Below, piece by piece: positions 20,345 to 30,700 of a stretch of DNA of 64,000 nt (its first letter is position 1; each line of letters begins with the position of its first letter). The translations under genes and the position numbers were made by a program. The stretch comes from Falciphora oryzae (lineage: Eukaryota > Ascomycota > Sordariomycetes > Magnaporthales > Magnaporthaceae), in NCBI GenBank assembly GCA_000733355.1, contig JNVV01000047.1, positions 188,085 to 252,084 on the forward strand. Direction: 5' to 3'. The notes below the pieces were generated by a model that saw nothing but the letters and a program-made list of their open reading frames with translations, searched no databases and was not told the origin of the DNA.

Positions 20345-23300
20345 ATTTAAATTTGTGCTGATTCCGGCTTTGGCCGAAATTTGGTAGCTATTGATTTTTT
20401 CCGCTATTACGAGCATAAGGTTTACGACGTGAACGATTTTAACGCTTAGCTTATTTTTTTTGGATGAAACTCCGAGCGCCCTAAGCGTACCACTAAATTC
20501 GTACGCGTTACTTTTTATACGCCTGGCTACTATTTTAACGGCTCCCCCGCCGTATTTAAGCAGTTAGCTTACGCTTGGATCGTTGAGCATTTGGTTGCGG
20601 GCATGATTTTTGGCGTTGTTTTTTTTAAGCTTCGGAAGGCCTCGATTGATTTTGCGGCCGATTTGATCAACCTCCCTTTAGATTACTTTTACGTTCCGAT
20701 CGCTACAGTTAAAGGAGGCACCGCAGTCGTCCGAGCTGTTAAAACTGCTAGCGCCGTTGTGATCCCGGCGCAGCAAACTATCGCAGTCCCGGTAAAGTAT
20801 TTCCCGCTCCTTAAGGGACGTACGTTTTTTATAAAGAGAGACCATTTTGCTGCTTTTAATGCCGTGGTTGATTGTAATACTAAGCCCGTGTGCTTGGTGC
20901 ATAACGCTATAGGCCAACCCATGCGATTTACTAAAAACATACGTATGGCCACCATTCGAAAGCATACGGATTAAGTTCATTAAATTTTTAACTTTAAAAC
21001 AGCCTTTAAAGCTATCACCGGTGTGACAGCATTGGCCGCCGCCGTTATGGGCCATTAGGTTAAGTATAGCGCCGAGTACAGTTTTGAAACCTTTTTGACC
21101 TTCCTTTTTTTTAAAGCGCCCGTTGCGGGCAAAACTTTTTAGGATACCAGTCCTAAGCCGATTATCCCCGAGGTGATTAGTATCGCTGGCTTTGGCTAAA
21201 GCAAAAAGAAGATAGTGACGTTAAACGTGCAATTAGACCGTAATTTTCGCAAACTAAAAGGGTTGATTGGAAAGGCACTACCCGCTGGTGAATGCCGGGA
21301 CCAAAAGGATTTGGAGGTTGAGTGGGCGTGCTGTTTAATATAATCATTGTCTGACTAAGTTTATAACATGATATTAGGAGGAGAAGAGGCTGGGATGCTT
21401 ATAGTGCTAAAAAAAGCCTCCTAAAAAGCTTGGATTTGGACCGGACGTTGATATCCCGTTGGGAGACCTTATATTTAACCTCCCGGAGTTTTTTCCCCGT
21501 ATTCCGGAGAAGAGGAGCAATATCCGCGCCCCCGAAAAGGCATTTTATATTTTAACTAAGGATAAGGTCTACGTGTACAACGGAAACCTAATAAAAGCCC
21601 AGATCATTAAAAACTTTTGTGAGCGCGCAGACATTTGGCGCGATAGGGGACCGATCGATATCCCCGAGGACGAGCAGATAAAGATCCATTTCGTTGAGGG
21701 ATGGCAAAATTAGGGCGCCAAGCTATTTAACCGACTTTATTTTTTCGTTTGTAAAGATAAGGACGTTATTGATAAAACGTACGATAAGCTTAACGAATAG
21801 GATCGTTTGGAGCCAGTTAATTACGCTATATTTTTCGCGTTCCTTTGCTTTGTTGTATAGCGTATGGTTTACGGTTAACCCAAAAGTCGTGTTGTTGTTG
21901 ATTTTCGCTAATTTAACAAAGTTCTAATCCCGGACGCGTACTTTTTTCCTTTTTAATAGGACGTTATTAACGCATTAAGGGGCAAGAAGTACGTTACCGC
22001 TGCTGATGCTACCGCTTTTTTTTCCAGTTTTTTGTATACTTTAAGCACCGGGACCGGCTTACGATTTTAAGCCATAGAGGTTTCAAACGCTCGCGTGTCG
22101 CTTTTATGGGTTACTGTCGGATTACGTTAGCAGCGCGTGCATCTCCACGCCTCGTGGGCCTGCGGCCCACGGGCCGTGCGCTCTCACGAGCCTACAAAAG
22201 GGGATCTTCGATCCCTTTCCTGTAACTAGATTCCTTCCCCATCATGCACCAATACAGACACCTTTCCAGATCTATAGATCTTTGTTCTTTCTCTTAGGAG
22301 ATCTCCGAGCCTACAGGAGTAACACTCCTACCAACAGTTACCGGAATTTATTTGCTTACGTTTAACGCTTTATGGATAATTTGTTTCGTTTTTACAAGCA
22401 TTTTTGCCGCTATTTCGTTAACGATATCATTATTTTTTTAGATAATTTCCAAAACTACCAAAAGCATTTGAAGGAGATTTTTAGATTTTTTTAGGGCAGA
22501 GGTATCGCGATTTCCTTTGAAAAAAGTTTCGTTGGCTACCCGAACGTTGAGCTTTTTAGATTTTACGTCGACGCTTTCGGATTTTTAATTACCGGATTTC
22601 GCGTGCAAGGTTTCCGCGATTTCGTTTTCCCTAATACTTTTAAGTTATTGGAAATTTACTTCGGTAGTATTGGCTTTTTCCGGTTAATGATTCCTTATTA
22701 CGCCAAAATCGCCGAACTTTTCCAAAAGCGTAAGGTTTTTTTATTAGTTGAGGGCCGTAAGTAGGGAAAGATAAAGGGAGGTTAACGTTAGCATTACGCG
22801 AAAAGCATTAAGTTTACCCCGACTGCCGATGAGTTTAAGTCCTTTGAGGTTTTGCAAAACCACATTTGCAAGCATATAAGGTTGCACCATTATGACCCGG
22901 ACCGGACCTTTTATTTTTAAATCGACGGATTTTTCGAGCGAGGCTTTGGAGTTATGGTTTTTTAAACCTAACCCGATTACGTTTGGAAGTTAAAGACCGT
23001 GATCCCGGCTACCGTTATCCAGCCTGTCATGTTTTTTAGTCGCTGTTTTACAGCTTTTGAGTTGAACTATGGCCTGTCCGAGTTAGAGGTAGCCTGTTTT
23101 GTATGGTTATGTAAGAGGCTCCGTACTTTGCTTTATTCTAATAACTAGCCCAAGATCGTTGTTTTTATAGACTACGACACAACTTTTGGCATCGTTAATA
23201 GGACCTGTTTTAATACCGTTTTAACGGACCGCGCTAACTGACGTTTGATTAATGCGTCCATTTATTTTATCGCTTACCTTTTAGACGTTTATTATGTGTT

Positions 23301-25170
23301 AGGACGTTTTAACCTTGTTTTTGACGCATTATTTCACTTCCTAACTATTATAGGGGATGTTGAAATACGTGCTAGGCTTGACGAACCCGTTTTGGATTCG
23401 CTTTGGGAAAAGGGCCCCGACGACCGGTACGACGAGGACGACGTCGAGCACGTTTTGCAAGTAGCCGAGGCTGTTATGGAAGATAGCATGCGTATTTAAT
23501 TTATTAAGCATTATAAGGAGGACCCGGTGTTTTATAAGCTGATTATGGAGTTTGTTACGCCCCGCCCCGGTAAAGCACTTTTTGAGTACGAGGACGTGTT
23601 GAATGCTTCTAAAGCCGGGTACCCTTTCCGCGTTGTTGATAGTTTGTTTTATAATAGGGATAATGACGGAGTTAAGCGATTTGTAATTCCGTTCCTTATG
23701 GTGAAGACCTTTTTGGAAGAGGCCCATAATTATAAGCACTATTTTAGTCGCTAACGTATAATAGATGCTTTCGCTGGTGTGCATTTCTGGTCCAAGAGGC
23801 GCTAGATCGACCAGTATATTAAAAACTGTTACATTTGCGGTATGAACCAAACCGATAACCAGAAGCTTATCGGTACGTTCCAGCCCATCCAGGCCCTAAT
23901 TGAACCTATGAGCGTGTTGATTATGGATTTTGTTACTGCACTCCTAGTTGTACCGTCGGCGAATACCCTTTGGTAGCTTAGCACCTACGACTTTTTTAAC
24001 GCCCTTTTTACCGTTACTGATAAGATTTCCAAACGGACTATTTTGATCCCCGGGCACGATATTTATGGTGCAAAGCATTGGGTTTCGCTGCTGCTACGGC
24101 ATTTCTTTATAGCTGATTGGCTTTGTCCCCGCGCTATTATTTCCGATAGGGATGCTAAGTTTACTGGGACTATTTAGCAGACCTTTTGGAAAGGCTTTGG
24201 GACCAAGTTTGCTATAACTACGGTTTACTATCCCTAAGCAGACGGCCAGTCCGAAAGGAAGAACTAATTGGTAGAATTGGCTATCCGCTTTTACGCTTAA
24301 AAGCGCTCCGCTTGGGTCGACATTTTCCTTGCATTTTAGTAGGATATTAACAATTCGATTATATCGGCTACGGATTGCTTACCACACGAGTTTCTTTTCA
24401 GATTTAAGCTCCTTGGACCTGTTACTCGCTTTACCAATTCGGACCTTAAAGATACCCCTGACTTTTAGTACATGCGCGAGCACTTCCGGCGTGAGGCTTA
24501 GTACGTTATGGACCTCGCTGCCTCCGAAATAAAGAGGCTATACGATAGCAAGTACCGCTATAAAGAGTTTAACGAGGGAGACCAAGTTTAGTTGAAAATG
24601 GGTACCGTTTATAAACCTCGCGGAGGAATTGTGAATAACAAGACAGCCCCTTTTCGCTAGAGACCTTATACGATTAAGAAGAAGGTTTTACCCCTGGTTT
24701 ACGAGCTTGAGCTATTTACTAACGGCACCGGGATTTACCTAATGATATCCATTTAGCATTTCCTTCGCTACCACGCTAAAGACGACCTTTTTTAGCGAAT
24801 ACCGGCACCACCTGGCCCCGTCGATTATACCCCGGCTGACGACGAATCCGACGACTTTGGCAACCCCGACAATAAGTCGTTCGAGGTTGAACGCATTACC
24901 AACTACAAGGTTAAAAAGGGTGGCGCCGTTAAGTACTACGTGATTTGGAAGGGATACGGAGATTACGAAGGCACTTGGGAGCCCAAAGCCAACTTTAAGC
25001 ACGCACCCAAAGTAGTTGAGGCCTACGAGAAGTCGCAGGCAACCCTAACCGCATTTAAAGGCAAGGTTAATGCTCCAGCCAGCAGCCCTTTCCCGGCAGC
25101 TAACGACGTCCCTAAGGCCCAGGGACCTACTCCGGTTAAGCGCGGCCGTGGACGCCCGCGCAAGAACTAG
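20345..25170 (+). pseudogene. Family B pol: PR, RT, RNase H, integrase, chromodomain, AT-hook (broken)
   Basis: Protease region near 20350-20960 (ADSGFGRNLV, then VVIPAQQTIAVPVKYFPLLKGR). RT at about 21460-22750 (LPEFFPRIPEKRSNIRAPEK, RVVVDFR, VTAADATAFFFQ), interrupted by a solo LTR at 22115. RNase H at about 22860-23300 (IDGFFERGFGV, LNYGLSELEVAC). Integrase at about 23500-24600 (DFVTAL, AIISDRDAKF, ADGQSERKN). Chromodomain at about 24870-25040 (FEVERITNYKVKKGG, YYVIWKGYGDYEGTWEPKAN). The last residues RGRGRPRKN before the stop form an AT-hook. Stops are mostly TAG/TAA at former CAG/CAA/TGG. Chromodomains in such integrases are known to steer insertion toward modified chromatin. Confidence 0.88.
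22115..22336 (+). mobile_element. Solo LTR, family E (TSD GTTAC)
   Basis: 222 bp, TGTCGGATTACG to CCTACCAACA, flanked by GTTAC at 22110-22114 and 22337-22341. The inverted copy of family B at about 55450 has an uninterrupted GGTTACCGG here, confirming the insertion. It contains CTCTTAGGAGATC and a CG-rich palindromic stretch. Only one copy is in the window; strand is arbitrary. Confidence 0.88.
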
Positions 25171-25257
25171 ACGCCATAAGGGCGAGAGAGAAGGAGAACA
25201 TTGCGCTGTTTGTATTTAGCATTGAAGGCGATGCCGTCTCTTTAGAGGGCCGGCACT

Positions 25258-25459
25258 TGTTACGGCCAGTAGGGCCTCAACTGTAGATAAAGGAGTTGGG
25301 ACCAGAGACCTTTATCGTTAGATAATGGTGGAAGCTCCACAAGGTGGATCCCGCACAGAGATATCCCAAATCTCTGCAGGACCAGGCCTCCGGCCTCCAG
25401 CCTACTCCGAATATCATCTTTCTGCTCCTCTAATTTCTCTGCCCTCGACTGCTTTGACA
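25258..25459 (+). repeat. 3' LTR of family B copy 1
   Basis: 202 bp, TGTTACGGCC to GCTTTGACA, followed by target duplication AAAGG. A purine-rich stretch GAGAGAGAAGGAGAA lies at about 25183-25197 upstream, though it does not abut the LTR. Confidence 0.92.
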
Positions 25460-25464
25460 AAAGG

Positions 25465-26495
25465 GCACAAATAGCTTACGGCCTTCCGCTGGAAATATGT
25501 AACAGCCCGTGTGGGTGGTGTGCACTACCCTCCTTGATAAGCTGTGCAGACGGGCGATCCAAGCAGGAGCTTGGATTGATGACCTTTTTGGAGTGCTATT
25601 GGCCCAGTGGTATAAGGCCCGCGCCACTGTGTGTTACAAAATACGGCGTTTTCGAGTTTACAGTTATACCTATAGGCTTTATTAACACCCCCGCCACGTT
25701 TTAAAATATAATAAACTATATTTTTATAAACCTTATCGATACTAGGCTTTTCGTATATTTGAATAACCTTTTAATATACGCAAAAACCAAAAAACAACAT
25801 AATAATTTGGTAAAGGAGGTGCTTCGCCGCTTTACTAAACACAACCTAGCCGTGGCCTTTCGCAAATGCGTTTAGGAGGTGCACGAGGTCGAATTCATTA
25901 GTTACATAATAGGACCCGAAGGCATCGCAATATTTAAGGACAAAGTTAATGCCATTATCTAATAAAAAGCTCCTAACTGCTTTAAAAACTCCTAATCGTT
26001 CGTCGGCTTTGCTAACTTTTATAAGAGGTTTATTAAAGGGTTTTTAAAAATCGTTAGGCTTATAACGACGGCTAACGCCTTATTTAAAAACCAATAACGA
26101 TAAACCCCCGAAATAGAACAGGCTTTCGAAGCCTTTAAAATCGCTTTCGTTTCGCCTCCGATACTCTAGTATTTCGACCTATTTTTTCCAGCGCAAATTA
26201 AAGTGGACGTTTTAGATTTTGCCTTTAAAAAGGTATTATCCAAAAAGAACCCCGAAACAAATAAATTGCACCCGGTTGCCTTCCATTTACGTAAAATATC
26301 GCCCGCCGAAATTAATTACGAAATTTACGATAAGGAACTCCTGGCAGTCGTCGACTGTTTCGCTAGGTGGAAGCATTACTTCGAAAAGGCGAAACATCGA
26401 ATAAAAGTTTATACGGATCACCGGAACCTCGAATATCCAAGAAAATAAAACGATAAAACCGACGTACTTTCGAAACTTTCTTAGCACAGGCCTAA
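25465..26495 (+). mobile_element. Family A gypsy element, 3' part: RT end and RNase H
   Basis: The RT frame broken at 17083 resumes at once: KKG continues GHK*LTAFRWKYGVFEF across the family B insertion and the 141-bp LTR. Then come VIPIGFINTPATF, LFVYLNNLLIYAKT (the catalytic YxDD has decayed to YLNN, D-to-N), NFYKRFIKGF, and RNase H to about 26450 (INYEIYDKELLAVVDCFARWKHYFE, YTDHRNLEY). The element ends at 26495 against a family C LTR; integrase is absent. Confidence 0.8.
25498..25638 (+). mobile_element. 141-bp solo LTR, family G (TSD AAATA)
   Basis: Ends TGTAACAG and TGTGTTACA, flanked by AAATA at 25493-25497 and 25639-25643. Deleting the unit plus one AAATA restores the family A RT frame (FRWKYGVFEF). 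The small size and 7-bp inverted ends (TGTAACA/TGTTACA) suggest a TRIM-like or short-LTR family. Strand arbitrary. Confidence 0.85.
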
Positions 26496-26780
26496 TGTCA
26501 CACGGAAGAACCTGTGGACTCACCTAATCGACCCTACAAAAAGTCCGGGAACCGGTATAGGTGCCCAACGGCCCCGAGGCCCAAAGGCCGAAGGCCGGAA
26601 GGGCAGTGTGAATCATGTACTCAATACTTCGCACGGATCACAGGGTGGTTTATATAAACCCTGCCATCTCCTATGTCCTCCATAAAAGATTCCTTCTTCC
26701 TCAAGCATCTTTTGAGCCCATAGAAAGATTATCTGCAATATAGAGATCCTTCTCCAAGCCGTTTTTGACCCCTTGTTACA
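26496..26780 (+). mobile_element. Solo LTR, family C, without target duplication
   Basis: 285 bp, TGTCACACGG to CTTGTTACA, with a GGTTTATATAAACC promoter-like palindrome inside. The 5-bp flanks differ (CCTAA left, CAAGC right), unlike the other three family C copies. The left flank is family A; the right flank is a pectate lyase relic. This suggests recombination between two copies. Confidence 0.88.
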
Positions 26781-26781
26781 C

Positions 26782-27542
26782 AAGCCGGCCCCGGCGTAAT
26801 CCTGGTTAAAGGGAGTATTACCGGCAACCAGACGGTGGGCGTATCACAGGACCATCGTCGGCGCCGCCGGCTCGTCCCTGACCGGCGTTGGGCTGCAGGT
26901 CAACAGCGCAAAAAACGTCATCATCCGCAACATAAAAATTTCCAAGGTCTCCGCGGACGGCGCCGACGCTATCGCGACCCAGAAATCGACCAACGTCTGG
27001 GTCGACCCCTGCGAGCTGTCGTCGGACCGGGACCACGGCAAGGACTTCTACGACGGCCTGCTCGAAATCACGCACGCGGCCGATTTTGTAACCGTATCCA
27101 ATACGCACTTCCACGACCACTTCAAAGTTTTACTGGTCGGGCACTCGGACACCAACGGCGTCGAGGGCACGGGCAAGCCGCACGCCACGGACGCCAGCAA
27201 CCGCTGAGCCGACGTAGGCCCGCGCCTACCGTTGGTGCGCTTCGGCACGGTGTACGTCTTTAACAGCCTGTTTAGCAACGTCGAAAGTTCGGGCGTTAAC
27301 ACGCGCATGAGCGCCTAGGCGCTCGTCAAGTCCTCCGTTTTCGGGTCGGCCAAAACCCCATCGCTTCGCTTGACAGCGATACTAAAGGCGGCGCCGTCGT
27401 CAAGGACGTAGCCCTTAGCGGCCGCCAGGACACCGCCCCAGCCGGCAACCTGACCGCAGTCGCCTATCAGTACAGCCTGTTCGGGTCCACGGCCGTCAAG
27501 GACGCCGTGACCGCGTCGGCCGGGCAGACGCTGAGCTTTTAG
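26782..27542 (+). pseudogene. Pectate lyase (PL1) pseudogene
   Basis: The sequence encodes GVILVKGSITGNQTVGVS, then after a +1 shift TIVGAAGSSLTGVGLQV, NVIIRNIKISKV, STNVWVDPCELSSDRDHGKDFYDG, DFVTVSNTHFHDHFKVLLVGHSD, VRFGTVYVFNSLF, and ends AVKDAVTASAGQTLSF at the stop. This is the order of secreted fungal pectate lyases of polysaccharide lyase family 1, which cleave polygalacturonate by beta-elimination. The N-terminus including signal peptide is lost at the LTR junction. Two in-frame stops (TGA near 27206, where TGG fits; TAG near 27316, where CAG fits) are RIP-type, and VDHCDL has become VDPCEL. Non-functional. Confidence 0.8.
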
Positions 27543-27547
27543 GAATC

Positions 27548-27870
27548 GGTGCTTCGGCATACGCGTGCTTTGATAGGCTTAATAGGAGCGGACGTACGCC
27601 GCGATGTCTGTCGATGTTCTCCCAATGGAACTTTCTTTTGATTAATTCCACAGTTTTGTGGATGCCAAAGTGCCCGGCTCTGGGGTTATCATAGTGTTGA
27701 GACAGAATCTTGGCCCTTAAGGCCCTTTGTGCGGGAATGGCCATCCGCTCTCTGTAATACAGGACATCGTCTTTATTTAAATAATAGACCTTTTTGGCTC
27801 CGGCGCTGTCCTTAGCCACGGCCTTTAGCGCGACGATCCCCTGGTCCTTTGCCTGCAGACTCCAGATTAG
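27548..27870 (-). mobile_element. Gypsy integrase N-terminal fragment (family D)
   Basis: The minus frame reads VYYLNKDDVLYYRERMAIP and ILSQHYDNPRAGHFGIHKTVELIKRKFHW; a frame shift then gives DIAAYVRS..AYQSTRMPKHR. This is the HHCC zinc-binding module at the start of Ty3/gypsy integrases, with both cysteines of the CxxC pair lost (SY..AY). It begins right after the pectate lyase stop. No LTR or catalytic core is present. Confidence 0.7.
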
Positions 27871-28049
27871 GCGATATAATATCGCGCGGCTGGGTTCATC
27901 GGCCCCTTGGCCTCCTCAATGTGCAAGAGGTACGTAAGGAGCGATTCCCTGTGCGCGCGCCCGTAGTCCCGGTCCGTCCCCGTCCATGCGTATCGTACTT
28001 GCCCGGCCGCCCCCAGCCCCCAGCCGGCGGAGGCGCCTGGCTGAGGCTA

Positions 28050-28970
28050 GTCAGTCCCATTGGCAGAGGGCGGCCAACCATAATGATATACGCTTTTGGT
28101 AGTCGGCGCCGGCCCCGGAGGGCCTAACGCTTACCGGTTTCAGCCCTGTTTGGGCTTCAACTTCCTCCCGGACCAGCTCTTCCGATACCGGAATTCCTTG
28201 TCCGAGGCCGTTAACCAAAGTGGTTGGGCACCCGGGAACGACATAGTTTAGCCAAAGTTCAGGCTTTTCGACCCGCTCGGCGTTGTAAAGGCGGCCCAGC
28301 TCCGAGCGGTGCTGGAAAAGCCGGTCCTGGATATCGGCCGTTTTAGCCTTTAGTACGAATCCTGTTGGGATTCGGTAAGCTTCCGGGACGTCCGCTGTAG
28401 TGAACGGCAGGTCCTTGCTATCGGCGAGGGCTTTGCGTAAGCTAAAGCCCGTTTGGCTGTTGGCCCAAGCCTGCCGTTCTTCCGGAATTCTGATTAGAAT
28501 CCGGAAGTCGGGTTTGGGGCCGGCGGGTCGGCGGGGCTCCCGGGGTGCCCGGGGTGCACGGTCCCTTAAGGCCTGTGCGGGTTGCTGGGGCTGCTGGAGC
28601 CCCGTTCGGGCCACCGACGCGTAGGAGGTCGGGGGCGCGCGTTGCGGGTTGGGCGCGTTGTTGAGTTCCGGGGTCCCACGGGGGTTTCCCTCCTTTTGGG
28701 CCGGCGTTGGCAGGCCCAATAGGGCCCCTTTCGCGTAGTCGATGAAACAATTTTTCCAATCGTTTGCTTCGTGCATGGCCTCCAACGGAAGGGAGGCGAT
28801 GCCGGCGTCGATAGATCGGGCCAACGTGACGCAGATTAAAGCCGTTTGATTTTGTTTGCGGGAAAAGTTCGCGATTATCTCCTCCGCCGCCGCTGCGGCC
28901 GTCCAAAGGGCGGGCGCGTAGGCCGGGAGGAGGGGGTCGTTGGGGTGTAGGGTAGGGAATGGGAGGGGAA
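28050..28970 (-). mobile_element. LINE ORF1 (gag-like) fragment
   Basis: The minus frame contains ALICVTLARSIDAG, DWKNCFIDYAKGALLGLP, a Pro/Arg-rich spacer, PKPDFRILIRIPEERQAW, then LPFTTADVPEAYRIPTGFVLKA, ELWLNYVVPGCPTTLV and EEVEAQTGLKPVSVRPS. This matches the ORF1 layout of fungal Tad/I-type LINEs (variable N-terminus followed by an RRM-like region). It has no starting ATG in frame and no downstream zinc knuckles, so it is a fragment. Whether it belongs to the same LINE family as the RT copies is unknown. Confidence 0.6.
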
Positions 28971-29626
28971 AGGGGCACCTGTGCCGGTGCCGACGCCGTG
29001 GAGGCCTTCCTGGCCCTGTCTGGGCCCTGTCAGGGGTTGCGTGTTCCGCAACGGGGACGGCGTGGTCGGTTGCGCAGACGCGCTGGGGGGCCGGGGCGGC
29101 AGCGAAGCGTTCCTCCGGGCCGACGGGCTGGCGAGGAGGTGCGTGCCACCCTATTGGCTGAAGGGGGGGCTGTTGGCAACGGCATGTTGCCGTCGCCAGC
29201 GCCGTTGGCGGGCGTGGTTGTTAGTGTTGTGTCGCTGATTTGGCGGGTGTTAAAGATTTGTATGCAAATTGGCAGTGTGCACTAACAGCGTAATGCCAAG
29301 AATTGGTGAATTTGAGGAAGGTGCAGAGACCCTCTAGATCCTCCAGAACGTGAGGCTATTCCGGCCTGCTTTGACCCTGGATCCCGACTTTGCACGGGTC
29401 GTCGTTATTTTTGGGAATAGCTTCTATTTTGGTCGTCTGTGCCTTTTGCTTTTTATAGATGGACGTTCCTTATCTTCCCTGGATGGGAACCCACCGAAAA
29501 GCAGGCCTAAATATACACGGACGGGCACAGGGCTACCCCGGGCGTTGTCTTCACGTCGAGAATTAAGCTTAAATCAGGGCAAAAAACCGGCCAGGGGGTC
29601 AAAAAACCAAAAACCCAATAGTATCG
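28971..29626. other. No recognised gene
   Basis: GC-rich at first (upstream part of the LINE ORF1 region), then ordinary composition. Short frames on the plus strand near 29350-29630 have no recognisable motif. Confidence 0.4.
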
Positions 29627-29631
29627 AACAG

Positions 29632-29926
29632 TGTCACACGGAAGAACCCGTGGACCTAACTAGTCGGCATCACGAGTCGGCCTTACGGAGGTTCGAAGAC
29701 CCGCATATGCGGTCAGCGGCCCTAAGGCCAAGCGGTGAAGGTCGGAAGGCAGTGTGAATCATGTACTCGATACTTCGCACGGATCACAAAGGGTTTATAT
29801 AAACCCTGCCATCTCCTATGTCCTTCACGAAAGATTCCTCCCTCCTCAAGCATCTCTTGAGCCCATAGAAAGATTATCTGCAATCTAGAGATTCCTTCTC
29901 CAAGCCGTCTTTGACCCCTTGTTACA
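29632..29926 (+). mobile_element. Solo LTR, family C (TSD AACAG)
   Basis: 295 bp, TGTCACACGG to CTTGTTACA, flanked by AACAG at 29627-29631 and 29927-29931. It has a diverged 5' third relative to the other copies but the same TATATAAACCCTGCC core. Confidence 0.9.
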
Positions 29927-29931
29927 AACAG

Positions 29932-30400
29932 CCCCTAAAGTTGAATGACAGCCACGACTATGGCTGAGTACCATAATTAGTAGAATCGAACCGCGTAGCC
30001 GTTGCTTAGCATCTCCGGCCGCTGAAACAGGATTTTTATGCTGCAAATGGTTACCCTGCGGTTAATGAAGAGAAATGCAGGAACGTGTACGAATACTCAT
30101 TTTTTACCCGTTAGTGGCTCCGTATCGCTAAAATTGGCTACTAATTCATGATCATTTCGCCCACCGCCAACAAAGAAATGATACTTCCCGCCTTTAAATT
30201 ATAGCTGACGGCCAAAACTTACTACAAATCTGCACCAAAGTCAAGAATAGATGTACGCAGTAACAGTGACCCCCGCCAAGAGGTTTAGTACAAGGATGTT
30301 GGGATCTAGCTACTGTCGCGGGAGACGGCGTTCGGATCGAGCGCGTACGGAGGCTCCCGCCCGGCCGGTGTCATGCCTCTGGAAGGAAGAGCTGCTCCCT
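29932..30400. other. No recognised gene
   Basis: No open frame of note and no repeat recognised elsewhere in the window. Confidence 0.4.
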
Positions 30401-30700
30401 CCCTACACTCATCCTCCCCTTTCGTTGCCGCTACCCGATGGGCGGCCCGCTTTGGCATTAGCACATCCCGCCATGCGGGCAGCTAGAGCTCGAACTCTAC
30501 GGGATCGACCGCGGCCGCGGCCGACCAGCTGATCGCCGCCTTCGTGCAGAGGCACAACAATACGGCAACTATTTGCGCTACTATGGCCCGATCAGTAAAC
30601 GCGAGAGCCCAGCGATGGTGCGATTGCTTCATGGATTACTCCAAAGAAGCTATGATGGGTACCTGCGCGCTTTTTTGTAACCATACCCCGGCCCCAAGCA
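30400..30700 (+). mobile_element. LINE ORF1 N-terminal fragment
   Basis: The frame ATICATMARSVNARAQRWCDCFMDYSKEAMMGT parallels ALICVTLARSIDAG...DWKNCFIDYAKGALLG of the minus-strand fragment at 28.8 kb. The GCGGCC-rich alanine codons just upstream also match. It is a 5' piece only, in the opposite orientation to its relative. Alignment beyond about 30700 is lost. Confidence 0.5.

Larger units (their letters stand above)
17084..25459 (+). mobile_element. Complete chromodomain Ty3/gypsy element (family B, copy 1)
   Basis: An 8376-bp element bounded by 202-bp LTRs (17084-17285 and 25258-25459) and by a 5-bp target duplication AAAGG (17079-17083 and 25460-25464). Internal order is primer-binding site, gag, protease, RT, RNase H, integrase, chromodomain, AT-hook. 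It is interrupted by a solo LTR (22115-22336). Numerous RIP-type stops make it non-autonomous. A second copy in inverse orientation at 51941-63111 gives a direct comparison: for instance SNN*PK here versus SNNQPK there, and FDALFHFL here versus PNALSRLL there, all C-to-T changes. Its insertion splits family A in the RT domain. Confidence 0.92.
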
